Source of the DNA: Maratus speciosus
Lineage: Eukaryota > Arthropoda > Arachnida > Araneae > Salticidae
Assembly (NCBI GenBank): GCA_963932465.1
Contig: OZ010795.1
Location: 475,158,806 to 475,222,805, forward strand
Direction: 5' to 3'
Length of the DNA stretch: 64,000 nt
A program made the translations under genes and the position numbers. Under the pieces are notes generated by a model. The model had not been told where the DNA came from, ran no database searches, and was given only the letters and a program-made list of their open reading frames with translations. Below, in pieces: positions 24,140 to 36,141 of the stretch. How positions within the stretch are numbered: the first letter of the stretch is position 1; each line of letters starts with the position of its first letter.

Positions 24140-25005
24140 GGTAGAAAAATCAGGCTTAAAGCACATATTATGAAACACTTTCCAACACATTCAGAATAAT
24201 GTAACAAAACTTCACCGTCCGTTTAATAAGTTTAAATGGAATGTCTAACTGAACCATTTGGAAACGAAAAACACATTTGAAAATCCAATTTCAGCAATTC
24301 TTATCCAGTCGGAAAATTATATGAATTCTTTTAACAACCCTGTATATGATATATAGATTTCTATAAATAAACTACATGCATGGAAAAAAGCTAATTCAGT
24401 TGGGAAATTTCCCTTCAGAAATTTCCGCAAATAACGAGTAGATGAATTCTTTTGTGAAGCCCTGTATACTAGGTACAGAATTTATAAACAACGAGTAACG
24501 TGCAAAAAAAAAAAATTACATTTAAAAGCGCATACCGAAAATGAAAACGCACTTCCATCAATTATTACTCAAAGACAGTACTGTTACCGATTTCATTTGT
24601 GTGTGCCTGTAAATGAACGATAAATGCTATGAACGCGCTATTCTATAGTAATCATCTTGTAGTTAAATTCAGTGATTTATATCCATTTCAATGCATTTGA
24701 AATAGCGTAATGTCATTAAAATATACTGCTAACAATTTTTCCCCATTGACCAGGATGCAACGGAATTCCTTTGAGTGCTCCTGTAAATGAACTATTAATG
24801 CTACACACTTCTTATTCAATACCGATTATGCTATGGTAAACATCCTTAACATATACCAATTGCATGAAAATTCGAGTATATTTACGCGAGTTAGAGCGTG
24901 GACAGACAGACTGACTGGACGAACAGGCGGCCATAGAAACGGAATTCATAAACACTTTTAAACTTTATTGGAAAGTTTCAAAAACTACCTTCCGGGTTGA
25001 TGACA
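24140..25005 (-). repeat. Dispersed R1 repeat, minus-oriented copy
   Basis: Opens with CACTTTCCAACACATTCAGA and ends AATTCATAAACACTTTTAAA after a GGACAGACAGACTGACTGG tract. Internal ACCCTGTATATG, GCCCTGTATACT and CTCCTGTAAATGAAC phrases recur about every 100-150 bp. Confidence 0.65.
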
Positions 25006-25256
25006 CTGATTAATACGCTACAACTGATTAATTGACTGTAAAGTATAGTACATGAAACTGAACAATACACTATAAAAACTACTCGGAGACGTTTCTGAAA
25101 ATCAATGGCAGGAAAAAAAGGCTTTTTTTTTTACAAATCTTTCTTTAAATCTGAAAAATATAATGGTTTCTGAGGTTTCTAAACATAAAGAGCGCTTTTC
25201 GGAATAATAAGAAGTTCTGAAAATTTTATTGTGTATTTTTGTTCACGGTTATATTA

Positions 25257-25637
25257 TACAGGGTTAGTCTAAATGATTCATCGGTTTTTAAAAGACTGTT
25301 TCTTTACATGTATACGACGTACAATGACGGCTGATACATGAAAAGATACACACCCTCACCAAGTTTCTGGTACATATTGCAAATGTGCAATGTGCGCGTC
25401 CTTAGTTACCCAACATACATCCCAATAGTAATCCAGTTCCGTTCACATGTTCAATACCATGTTTCTGTCAATGCCCGTCACAGCGGCAGTAATGCATTCC
25501 TGCACGCGAGCCACGAGGCGGGCTTTGAAACTTGGTGAGTATATGTATCTTATCATTTATCACCCGTCTTTGTAGGTCGTATACCTCTCAGTACACAGTG
25601 TTTTGAAACCAGATGAATCATTTAGGCTAACCCAGTA
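25257..25637. mobile_element. Small inverted-repeat MITE, 381 bp
   Basis: Left TACAGGGTTAGTCTAAATGA and right TCATTTAGGCTAACCCAGTA are inverted, continuing into TTCATCGGTTTTTAAAA versus TTTTGAAACCAGATGAA. The target duplication is not clear. The interior is non-coding. Confidence 0.75.
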
Positions 25638-26010
25638 TTTTCCTAGAATAAGAAATATTTGTCTTTTTTTTTTACAGCGTATACATTATATTCAGAAAAA
25701 AGTTCTGTATGCTCTGACAAAACAAAATAATAAAAATTCCATTCTTTGCAACAAAACTTATTGAGTTATCATATTTTTAACTTTATGAACATTTGGCGGT
25801 TCTTGCTGTAAAAACAGAAATACGCTTTTATTAGAAATTGTCGCAATTTTATTAAATTCTACGTATCACATCATAATTCGGTAACTTTTGGTCAGAGAAG
25901 AATGGAATTTTTACTATTTTAATTGGTAGAGACAGACAAAATTTTTATTAAATATAACTTATAGTACGCTGTGGTCGTACCAAAATTTTATTTTCCTATT
26001 TTAATATACA

Positions 26011-26630
26011 CTAGGGGGCTCTGCCCCCTACGAGCTACACTCGCCAACCCCCGTTCAGACACAGCAAACTCTAAAAGCACGCTAATTTGATCGACTTTAA
26101 AACGTATCGCTTAAATGTAGCGTTATAAATCTGACGTAATTTTCACGAAAGTTTTCTTTCCCGTTTTAATATTCACGTATAAATACTTTTGTTGTTAGAA
26201 AGGAAATATTATTTGCACTGTCATAGAATTATCAACACAATAGCAACGCGACTCTTGTAGTCGCTTCAATAACATCTGCATTGGTTCACAATATCTCAAT
26301 ATGTTGATTTTCTGTAAGCGAGTAAACCCTATTGGTTTACAATGGAAGTCTATGGGGATATGGCGAAATATTACAGATATCGCCAAGTTAGCGTCACTTT
26401 AAATGACTAATTGTGGTCGCCAAATTTGGAGATATATCGCCAAGTTGGCTATAACCTTGGCACCATTTGGCGACAGAACAGGATCCCGCCTATGGTAACC
26501 CCCTTATAGGTATGGAGATGCTGTTCAATAACCAATGAGATGCGTTTCATTGGTACGATAGCGCAGTATATGTGTATATATATAGATTAGTTTTAAAAGA
26601 TTATTTTAAAATATGAAATAAATGTCTCGT
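26011..26630 (-). mobile_element. Helitron 3' part, minus-oriented
   Basis: Read on the minus strand the 3' end is AGGGGGCAGAGCCCCCTAG followed by T, a perfect stem with a 3-nt loop immediately before CTAG, exactly the Helitron terminus. The body ends near 26630 where another Helitron copy begins in the other direction; GTCTCGTGC at 26624-26632 matches the inner body sequence of that copy at 27361. The 5' half is not attached. Confidence 0.8.
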
Positions 26631-26637
26631 GCAAGTA

Positions 26638-27876
26638 TCTCTCTATTAAAAAAAAAAGTAACTAATGCTGTCACCGTTGCCGCCGGTTTTGAATTTTTTG
26701 TGACCGGAGGTCTTTCTTGGTTAACATTAAGCAAAATATTGCACACAAAAATATGAAAATCGGTGGTATTATAGAAAAATGTTTGATAAACACGCTGATG
26801 CACACAGTTTTCAAATCGTAGAATTATTTTAAGAGATATTTAATGCTAAAGTTGGACAAAATCATTTCATTAAAAAAGTTTTATAGGAGCAAAAACTATA
26901 CATGGGAATATAATCATTTTTAGATCATTTTATGCGTTAGGATTTCCCGGTGTACAGACTGCATTTATTTTTTTAATTTGACTCATTTTATGAGGTTTTA
27001 TTTCTATTTTAAATTCAAATTTTCAGCATTTCGAGAGATATTTTTTACGTATTTTAGAAAATGGTATTAATTTAAACTGTTGCCAACTGTATAAACAGCG
27101 CAAACAATAATCTTTGCTTCAAATGAAAAAATTATTTACTATTATAAACAGAAAATATAAAAAGCAGGAACTCACTTAAAATTACGTCATAAAAACTATA
27201 TTAACACGTGAATTTTAAAAGAGAAACAATATGTAAAATAATAAATTCATTAACATGCATTAGAAGTCTTAAATAGGAGAAATTACGTCACATTTACGTC
27301 ACATTACACTTATCACGTAAAAAAAAAAAAATATTGCAAAACATTTTAAATTTAAAAACTGCGCGAGACATTTATTTCATATTTTAAGATGATCTTTTCA
27401 ACTATTTTTATTAGGACAGCGCATATAATATTTTATTTCTAACAAAAGTAATTTCACGTGACTATTAAAAAGAGAAAGAAAAGTTTGGTGAAAATTACGT
27501 CAGATTAAAAACGAGACATTTAAATTGTCTTATTTAAAAAAACTTCCTTTTCGCTTTGCTAAAAAATACCGGAGACAAAGACTCTGTTTATTTAATTCAT
27601 TTTATATTAGATTATTTTGAAATGTTTAACTGATTTTATTTAATGAAAGACGGAAACACCCATTGTACCTTTTAACAGTAGCTGACTTGGCTTTAAAATT
27701 CCCCAATCAAACAGAAATGAATTGAAATCCGTTTATAGGGAGATAGCCACTGTTTTTTAGCTTATAATTCAATCATCCGAAATCTTTTTAAAGCCGATCA
27801 AATTAGCGTGCTTTTAGAGTCTGCATTGTCTGAACGGGGGTTGGCGAGCGTAGCTCGTAGGGTGCAGCGCTCCCTA
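26638..27876 (+). mobile_element. Non-autonomous Helitron, plus-oriented
   Basis: The 5' end TCTCTCTATT follows an A, then GTAACTAATGCTGTCACC and TTTTGTGACCGGAGGTC as in the copy at 31419. The 3' end has TTGGCGAGCGTAGCTCGTAG with a weakened terminal hairpin (GGTGCAGCGCTCCC) and CTAC in place of CTAG. No RepHel coding region. Confidence 0.82.
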
Positions 27877-27879
27877 CTA

Positions 27880-29412
27880 TTGTTTAATTTAAACTGCGTA
27901 CAATATTATGGTTATATAATGTAATTATTAATTTTTTATTATTAATATTTTCCCGCTTTTAATACGTAATTATTTAATTTTCATTTGAAAGTTTTTTTCT
28001 GTTTATAACAGTTACGTGTAAATAAATTTTTAAGTTGAAGGAAATATTATTATTTCCGCTCTTTTTAAATTTGGCAGAATTTAAAGTAATACCCTTTTCT
28101 AAAAGTTGTAAGAAATATCTCTCGAAAAGCTGAAAATTTGAATTTAAAATAGGAATAAAACTTCAAAAAATGAGTCAAATAATAATAAAAAAAATAATAA
28201 TTTAATAGATTACAACGACCATTTGGATTTTTTTTTTAACTTAATATTTACTTAGCTTTAATTTTGGGGCATTTCGACAAGAGAAGCCGAGAAAGATAAG
28301 AGGTTAAAAATCGAAAACAGTTCCACCGAATCATCCACAGATCGCGACAAATCACTTTCGTAACAAAATTTAACCGAAAAATCTAAATTTCGTCCACCAA
28401 ATTCCATCGCATCCTCTTCAACAACAGATCGCAAAGATCAAACTTCAGACGACCAAAACATTCATCGATAAACTCTCCAAGTCCCGTTTCGAGAAGGAAA
28501 ACAGTTTACAAATCGAAAGCAGTTCCACCGAATTATCCACAGATTACGACAAATTACCTACGTTGAGCTCAAAATTTCCCGGTCAGAATCGACCGATTGT
28601 AAAACGCCGTGGTTAGTGGATTGGAGCCCCTCAAGACATGACCTTTTACTATCAATCGATTAAACATTAGATTGTTTCCTTTTTCGAGTTCGTCTTTTAT
28701 TCTGTAATCGATTTTCATAGGCTACATAATCAGTTGAAGGTCTCGAATTTCATGGGCTACATAATCAGTTGAAGACCTCGATTTTCATGGCCTACGTAAT
28801 GAGTTGGAGACCTCGATTTTTGCTTTGCAAGACGATTTTCATTTCGGCGTCGCTCTATGGCTTTGGATTTTTCCATATCTGATAATTTGCGCCTACCCAT
28901 TTTGTAACTTTTTCAATTTTTAACGATTTTATGCCTTTCTATTACCTATTCAAATATAAATTCTTCTAAAAGTAAAGAACATCGTTAAATTTCGTTAAAA
29001 AAAAAATAAAATGCGAGTATCGTTTGGCCCCGTCCTCGACCGAAAACAACAACTATTTCCAAATGGTTAAAATAAATGTAGTCTGCACCCCGGGAACTTA
29101 TAATGTATAAAATTATCTAAAAATGAATTAATTCCCATGGATAGTTTTTGCTCCTATAAAACTTTTTTAATGGAACGATTTTGTCCAACTTTAGCATTAA
29201 ATATCTCTTAAAATAATTTTTCAATTTGAAAACTGCGTGTTTCATCGTGTTTATCAAACGTTTCTCTATAATATCACCGATTTTCATATTTTTGCATGCA
29301 ACATTATTCTTAATAGAAGATATTTGCAAGAAGAAAGACCTCCGGTCACAAAAAATTCAAAACCGGCTGCGGTGGTGACAGCGTTAGTTACTTTTTTTTT
29401 AGAATAGAGAGA
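27880..29412 (-). mobile_element. Helitron 5' part, minus-oriented, with foreign interior
   Basis: The minus-strand 5' end TCTCTCTATTCTAAAAAA lies at 29412, with the family body to about 29090 and family-like sequence again at 28060-28190. Between them (about 28250-29060) is unrelated DNA of higher GC containing short repeats. Helitrons often carry captured DNA, but a later rearrangement could give the same picture. The 3' terminus was not found. Confidence 0.6.
28725..28815 (+). repeat. About 45-bp tandem repeat within the Helitron interior
   Basis: CTACATAATCAGTTGAAG, then CCTCGATTTTCATGG and a second and third variant (CTACATAATCAGTTGAAG, CTACGTAATGAGTTGGAG). Three imperfect units. Confidence 0.75.
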
Positions 29413-30061
29413 TACAGATTCTTGCAAAACAAATGCCACATCTAAATGCTATACTGCATTTGTACGCTTTTTGTAAGTGAATGTATGCTTCTACAACTGT
29501 GATTTAAGGGGTTACATGAGTTTCGAAAGTAAAAAAAAAGCATATTTTCCCTATTTTTTTATATAATAAATAAACTATTCAAAATTTTAAGCATATGAAA
29601 GAGCAAAATTTAAACAATATTTTATAAAATTTTCATTCAAAAATATGGAAAATTTAGCCGGTGGAACCTGGTTTCGGAGCCCATTTAAAAAAAGTGTCCT
29701 CGTGGTGGTCAGGATAACTCATGATAGCTTTATCTGAAATTATAAACCAAACTAGCCGCTCTTGGCGACCAGTTTGATCTCCCTTAAACATACGCTAAGC
29801 ATTGTTTAATGTTATATACATAATTTAATTTACTTGCTTAATCCTTCGCCAAATCCGAAGATTCTGATGCAGAAATCCTGAACTCGGGATTTTTATGTTT
29901 AGCCGGGTGCATGTGACGCAGGTGATAAATCGCTAAACATTGTTCCCATTGTATTTTTTCGTATTTCATTTAAAATATTGTACTTTCACTCATTTTATTT
30001 AAAATGCATAACTTTAATTTAAAACTGAAATATTTAAAATTTATGACTCCCAATTATTGCT

Positions 30062-30088
30062 TAAAAAAAAAAAAAAAAAAAAAAAAAA
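30062..30088. repeat. Poly(A) tract
   Basis: About 27 A. Confidence 0.85.
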
Positions 30089-30440
30089 GAAAAGTAATAA
30101 ATAATACCATAAGCCATAGCATTTAATTTCAACATCAAAGCTTTCTTTTAATTTACCACGTGAAAAATTGTTTATGACAGTCGCATGAAATGGACTATTA
30201 TAATACTTATGACATGATATTTACAATATTTGGCGATTTATCACCTACTCCCAACTAACATTAAATTACCAAATTGACCGCTTGGCATACAAAAAAGAAG
30301 CTTGGAATTTGAATTTTTGCCAGAATTGTATATGTAAAACAGTACAATTTTTGATACAATTTACACAACGTATAGCCTTGTAAAATTAGTTGTAACAATA
30401 ATAATAATAAAAAACCTTATAGTCTAAGAGCTAGCAACGT

Positions 30441-30838
30441 CAAAAAACACGTCATTTTATCAAGGCTCATTTTTTTATATGTTCTTCCCTTTTATGGTGT
30501 AGTACGTTTTCAACCGGTCTGGCAGTCGGGAGACGTTGCGTTTACCAGTGGCAGAAGGGGTTATGCAGGTCAAAAAACTTCAAAATTACGTCATTTTATC
30601 AAGGCTCATTTTTTTATATGTTCTTCCCTTTTATGGTGTAGTACGTTTGCAACCGGTCTGGCAGTCCGGAGACGTTGCGTTTACCTGTGGCAGAAGGGGT
30701 TATGCAGGTCAAAAAACTTCAAAATTACGTCATTTTATCAAGGCTCATTTTTTTTATATGTTCGTTGTGTTTACCTGTGGCAGAAGGGGTTATGCAGGTC
30801 AAAAAACTTCAAAATTACAAACAAAAATCCTGCTAAAA
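30441..30838 (+). repeat. 138-bp terminal tandem repeat, left arm
   Basis: About 2.7 units of a block with ACGTCATTTTATCAAGGCTC, TATGTTCTTCCCTTTTATGG, CCGGTCTGGCAGTC and GGGGTTATGCAGGTC. CCGGTCTGGCAGTC recurs 138 bp apart (30515, 30653). Because 138 is a multiple of three, one frame stays open across units (30536-30841). Confidence 0.9.
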
Positions 30839-30904
30839 TGATGTAACATTTGTTTATACTAACTATTTGTGATATTATTCTATTATTGCCAGACATTACC
30901 AATG

Positions 30905-33900
30905 TCGATAAGATCCTGCCAGATCCACATTTATAGATAACTTATTACTCTTTGGCTATCAGACGATCTATAATTAATTTGCAAGACATAATTTCGGTTG
31001 CAAAGTCAATGCCAGACAGCATTAATTATAGCAACCGAAGTGCCTGTTTCAAGAGTGGTTTATATTTAAAAAGTTATAAGTTAACTTTACGTCATTTTGT
31101 TAAGCTTAAAAATTACAAGATATTACTCTTTGGCTATCAGATAGCCTATAATTAATTTGTCAGACACAAATTTGGTTGCAAAGTTAATGCCAGACGGCTT
31201 TAAATATGGCAACCGAAGTGCTTGTTTCAAGAGTGGTTTATAGTTTAAAAATTATAAGTCATCTTTACGTCATTTTATCAAGCTTAAAAATTACAAGATA
31301 TTACTCTTTGGCTAGCAGACAACCTATAATTAATTTTCCAGACACAAATGCCGTTGAAAAGTTAATGCCAAACGGCTTTAAATATGGCTACCGAAATGCC
31401 TGTTTCAAGAATGGTTTATCTCTCTATTCTAAAAAAAAGTAACTACCGCTGTCATCGCCGCCGCAGCCGCCGGTTTTGAATTTTTTGTGACCGGAGGCCT
31501 TTCTTCGTTAAGATTAACAAAAATAATGCATACAAAAATATGAAAATCGGTGGTTTTATACAGAAATGTTTGATAAACACGCTGATGCAGACAGTTTTCA
31601 AATCGAAGAATTATTTTAAGAGTTATCTAATGCTAAAGTTGGACAAAATCGTTCCACTAAAAAAGTTTTATAGCAGCAAAAACTATAAATGGCAGTGTAA
31701 TCATTTTTAGATCATTTTATGCGTTAGAATTTGCCGGAGTGCAGATTGCATTAATTTTTTTATTTTAACTCATTTTTTAAGGTTTTATTTCTATTTTAAA
31801 TTCAAATTTTCAGCATTTCTAGAGATATTTTTTACAGATTTCAGAAAATTGTACTAATTTAAACTGTTGCCAACTGTATAAAAAGCGCAAGCAATAATGT
31901 TTGCTTCAAATAAAAAATTCATTTACACGTGACTATTATAAACAGGAAAAAAACTTTCAAATTAGAATTAAATAATTACGTATAAAAAGCAGGAACTTAT
32001 TAAAAACTACGTCATAAAAAGTATACACGTGAATTTTAAAAGAGAAAGGATATTGTAAAATAATAAATTCATTAACATGCGTTAGAAGTCTTAGGAGAAA
32101 TTACGTCATATTTACGTCACATTTCAGTTATTACATAAAATGAACACAAAATAATATTGCAAAAAAGTTTAAATTTAGAAATTGCGCTAGACATTTATTT
32201 GATATTTTGAGAATTAATTTAAAATGTCGCATTTAAAAGAACTTTCTTTTCGCTTTGTTAAAAAATACCAGGAGACAAAGACTCTCTTTACTTAATTCCT
32301 TTTATATTAGCTTATTTTGAAATGTTGTTACACGTGTATACGTCATCAAGTTATTTTTATTTCGACGTTTTATTTGTGTTTTTATTAATGTTGTACGAAT
32401 TTATTTGTTCTTTCGTTATTTAAAATAAAAATTATATCAATTTGTATAATTTGGCGAGTGGTTTGGCGATTTATATAATTTGGCGAAATTGGTCGACAGG
32501 ATAATCAAGTAGTACCGCAGCGGATTTGGCGTTAAAATTCCCCAATCAAAGAGAAATGAGTAGAAATTCGTTTATACGGAGATCGCCACTGTTTTTTAAA
32601 TTATAATTCAATCTTTCGAAATCTTTTTAAAGCCGATCAAATTAGCGTGCATTTAGAGTCTGCGGTGTCTGGACGGGGGTTGGCGAGCGTAGCTCGTAGG
32701 GGGCCGAGCCCCCTAGTAGTTTAAAAATTATAAGTCATCTTTACGTCATTTTATCAAGCATAAAAATTACAAGCTATTACTCTTTGGCTATCAGACAACC
32801 TATAATTAATTTGCCAGACACAAATTCGGTTGAAAAGTTAATGCCAGGCGGCTTTAAATATGGCAACCGAAATGCCTGTTTCAAGAGTGGTTTAGAGTTA
32901 AAAAATTATAAGTCATGTTTACGTCATTTTATCAAGCATAAAAATTACAAGATATTACTCTTTGGCTAGCAGAACCCCTATGTTTAATTTCCCAGACACA
33001 AATTCGGTTGCGAAGTTAATGCCAGACTGCTTTAAATATGGCAACCGAAGGGCCTGTTTCAAGAGTGGTTTATAGTTTAAAAATTATAAGTCATCTTTAC
33101 GTCATTTTATCAAGCATAAAAATTACACGATATTACTCTTTCGCTAGCAGAAAACCTACAATTAATTTGCCAGACACAAATTCGGTTGCAAAGTTAATGC
33201 CAGAGGGCTTTAAATATGGCTACCGAAATGCCTGTTTCAAGAGTGGTTTATAATTTAAAAATTATGTCATCTTTACGTCATTTTATCAAGCATAACAGTT
33301 ACATGATATTAATCTTTGGCTATCAGACGACATATAATTAATTTGCCAGACACAAATTCGGTTGCAAAGTTAATGCCAGACGGCTTTAAATATGGCAACG
33401 AACGTGCCTGTTTCAAGAGTGGTTTAGAGTTTAAAAATTATAAGTCATCTTTACGTCACTGTATCATGCTTAAAAATTTCACGATATTACTCTTAGACTA
33501 GCAGACAACCTATAATTAATTTGCCAGACACAAATTCGGTTGCAAAGTTAATGCCAGACGGCATTAAATATGGCAACCGAAGTGTCTGTTTCAAGAATGG
33601 TTTATAATTTAAAAATTATGTCATCTTTACGTCATTTTATCGAGCATAAAAATTACAAGATATTACTCTTTGGCTAGCAGACAACCTATGTTTAATTTGC
33701 GAGACACAAATTCGGTTGCGAAGTTAATGCCAGACTGCTTTAAATTTGGCAACCGAAGTGCCTGTTTCAAGAGTGGTTTATAGTTTAAAAATTATAAGTT
33801 ATCTTTACGTCATTTTATCAAGCATACAAATTACAAGATATTACTCTTTGGCTGGCAGACAACATACAATTAATTTGCCAGACACAAATTCGGTCTCAAA

Positions 33901-34312
33901 GTTAATGCCAGACGGCTTTAAATATGGCAACCGAGGGCCTGTTTCAAAAGTGGTTTATAGTTTAAAAATTATAAGTCATCTTTACGTCATTTTATCAAGC
34001 ATAAAAGTTACACGATATTAATCTTTGGCTATCAGACGATATATAATTAATTTTCCAGACACAAATTCGGTTGCAAAGTTAATACCAGACGGCATTAAAT
34101 ATGGCAACCGAAGTGCCTGTTTCAAGAGTGATTTATAGTTTAAAAATTATAAGTCATCTTTACGTCATTTTATCAAGCATAAGAATTACAAGATATTACT
34201 GTTTGGCTAGCAGACAACCTATAATTAATTTGCCAGACACAAATTCGATTGCAAAGTTAATGCCAGACGTCTTTGAATATGACAACGAAAAGCCTGTTTC
34301 AAGATATTGTAT
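30905..34312 (+). repeat. 177-bp satellite, forward array (about 12 units)
   Basis: Each unit holds CCAGACACAAATTCGGTTGC, AAAGTTAATGCCAGACGGC, TATGGCAACCGAAGTGCC, TTTCAAGAGTGGTTTATAG and TCTTTACGTCATTTTATC. Unit anchors lie near 31207, 31386, 32862, 33039, 33222, 33398, 33570, 33747, 33927 and 34102, steps of 172-183 bp once the Helitron is subtracted. Confidence 0.93.
31419..32716 (+). mobile_element. Non-autonomous Helitron, 1298 bp, in a satellite unit
   Basis: The 5' end TCTCTCTATTCTAAAAAA follows A (31418). The 3' end is a perfect 7-bp stem (AGGGGGC, loop CGA, GCCCCCT) running into CTAG (32713-32716), then T. Joining A to T restores GGTTTATAGTTTAAAAA, the sequence of intact neighbouring satellite units, and restores the 177-178 bp period. 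This fits Helitron insertion between A and T without duplication. No RepHel gene. Confidence 0.95.
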
Positions 34313-34365
34313 CTTCTGTAGGGATTTGGCTTCATTTAATGACAGTCAACGCTTAATTTTAAACA

Positions 34366-35560
34366 ATAAACCACTCTTGAAACAGGCACTTCGGTTGCCA
34401 TATTTTATGCCGTCTGGCATTAACTTTGCAAAATTTGTGTCTTACAAATTAATTATAGGTTGTCTGCTAGCGAAAGTGTAATATCGTGTAATTTTTTTGC
34501 TTGATAAAATGACGTAAATATGACATAATTTTTAAACTATGAACCACTCTTGAAACATGCACTTTCGTTGCATGTCGTCTGGCATTAACTTTGCTACCGA
34601 ACTTGTTTCTGGCAAATTAATTATAGGTTGTCTGCTAGCGAAAGAGTAATATCGTGTAATTTTTATGCTTGATAAAATGACGTAAAGGTGACTTATAATT
34701 TTTAATTTATGGACCACTCTTGAAACAGGCCCTTCGGTTGCCATATTTAAAGCCGTCTGGCATTAATTTTGCAATCGAATTTGTGTCTGGCAAATTAATT
34801 ATAGGTTGTCTGATAGCCAAAGATATATTGTAATTTTTATGCTTGATAAAATAACATAAAGATGACTTATAATTTTTAAACTATAAACCACTCTTGAAAC
34901 AGGCACTTCAGTTGCCATATTTAAAGCCGTCTGGCATTAACTTTGCAACCGAATTTGTGTCTGGCAAATTCATTATACGTTGTCTGCTAGCCAAAGGGTA
35001 ATATCTTGTAATTTTTATGCTTGATAAAATGACGTAAAGATGACTTATAATTTTTAAATTATAAACCACTCTTGAAACAGGCACTTGGGTTGCCATATTT
35101 AAAGCCGTCTGGCATTAACTTTGCAACCAATTTTGTGTCTGGCAAATTAGTTATATGTTGTCTGATAGCCAAAGATTAATAGCTTTTAATTTTTATGCTT
35201 GATAAAATGAAGTAAAGATGACTTATAATTTTTAAACTATAAACCACTCTTGAAAGAGGCACTTTGGTTGCCATATTTAAAGCAGTCTGGCATTAACTTT
35301 GCAACCAAATTCGTGTCTGGCAAATTAATTATAGGCTCTCTGTTATCCAAAGAGTAATATCTTGTAATTTTTAAGTTTGATAAAATGACGTAAAGATAAC
35401 TTATAATTTTTTAACTATAAACCGCTCTTGAAACAGGCACTTCGGTTGCCATATTTAATGCTGTCTGGCATTAACTTTGCAACCGAAATTATGTCTTGCA
35501 AATTAATTATATATCGTCTGATAGCCAAAGAGTAATAAGTTATCTATAAATGTGGATCTG
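34366..35560 (-). repeat. 177-bp satellite, inverted array (about 7 units)
   Basis: The same units as the forward array in reverse complement; anchors GGCACTTCGGTTGCCAT and variants near 34388, 34556, 34730, 34905, 35085, 35262 and 35440. Confidence 0.92.
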
Positions 35561-35639
35561 GCAGGATCTTAGCGATATTGGTAACTTCTGGCAATAATGG
35601 ATTAATATCACAAATAGTTAGAATAAACAAATGTTACGT

Positions 35640-35940
35640 CATTTTAGCAGGATTTTTTATTGTAATTTTGAAGTTTTTTGACCTGTATAACCCGTTCTGC
35701 TACTGGTAAACGCAACGTCTCCGGACTGCCAGACCGGTTGCAAACGTACTACATCATAAAAGGTCAGAACATATAAAAAATGAGCCTTGATAAAATGACG
35801 TAATTTTGAAGTTTTTTGACCTGCATAACCCCTTCTGCCACAGGTAAACGCAACGTCTCCCGACTGCCAGACCGGTTGCAAACGTACTGCACCGTAAAAG
35901 GGAAGAAGATATAAAAAAATGAGCCATGATAAAATCAGGT
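35640..35940 (-). repeat. 138-bp terminal tandem repeat, right arm
   Basis: Two units, reverse complement of the left arm repeats (GACTGCCAGACCGGTTGC-type anchors in reverse sense, spaced about 136-138 bp). Confidence 0.9.
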
Positions 35941-36141
35941 GACGAAAACGTTGCTAGCTCTTAGACTATCATCATAATCACTAGTCAATGTTATTTTGAA
36001 GAAGTGTGCAAAATTTCAATAAGATCGGTGATTAGTTTCTGAGAAATTCTGTCCACCGACTTCAAAAATAGTGTTTTTAGAAAAAAAAGCGATTAAAGTT
36101 TTAAGTAGGAATAAAACGAAGATTTTTTTTAAAAAACTTAC

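Larger units (their letters stand above)
30419..35969. mobile_element. Foldback element, 5.55 kb, built of two repeat families
   Basis: Outer ends ATAGTCTAAGAGCTAGCAAC and GTTGCTAGCTCTTAGACTAT are inverted. Each arm then has 138-bp terminal repeats, a TTATTCTATTATTGCCAGA-like segment and an array of 177-bp units that points toward the centre. The arms differ in length: about 12 units on the left, about 7 on the right. The turning point is about 34316-34366. No transposase frame is present. It resembles Foldback/Galileo-type elements in design, but I do not recognise the family. TA could be the target duplication if the true end is GTCTAAG; that is not settled. Confidence 0.85.

Noticed and set aside
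30536..30841. Possible repeat-protein gene
   Set aside because: The frame is a by-product of a 138-bp unit divisible by three inside a foldback arm; no start context, promoter or family match. Kept only as a low-interest finding.
34101..34481. 126-codon frame in the satellite
   Set aside because: It simply translates 177-bp satellite units and crosses the inversion point of the array.
30905..35560. CRISPR array
   Set aside because: Units of 177 bp are fully repeated without unique spacers, and the DNA is eukaryotic in character.
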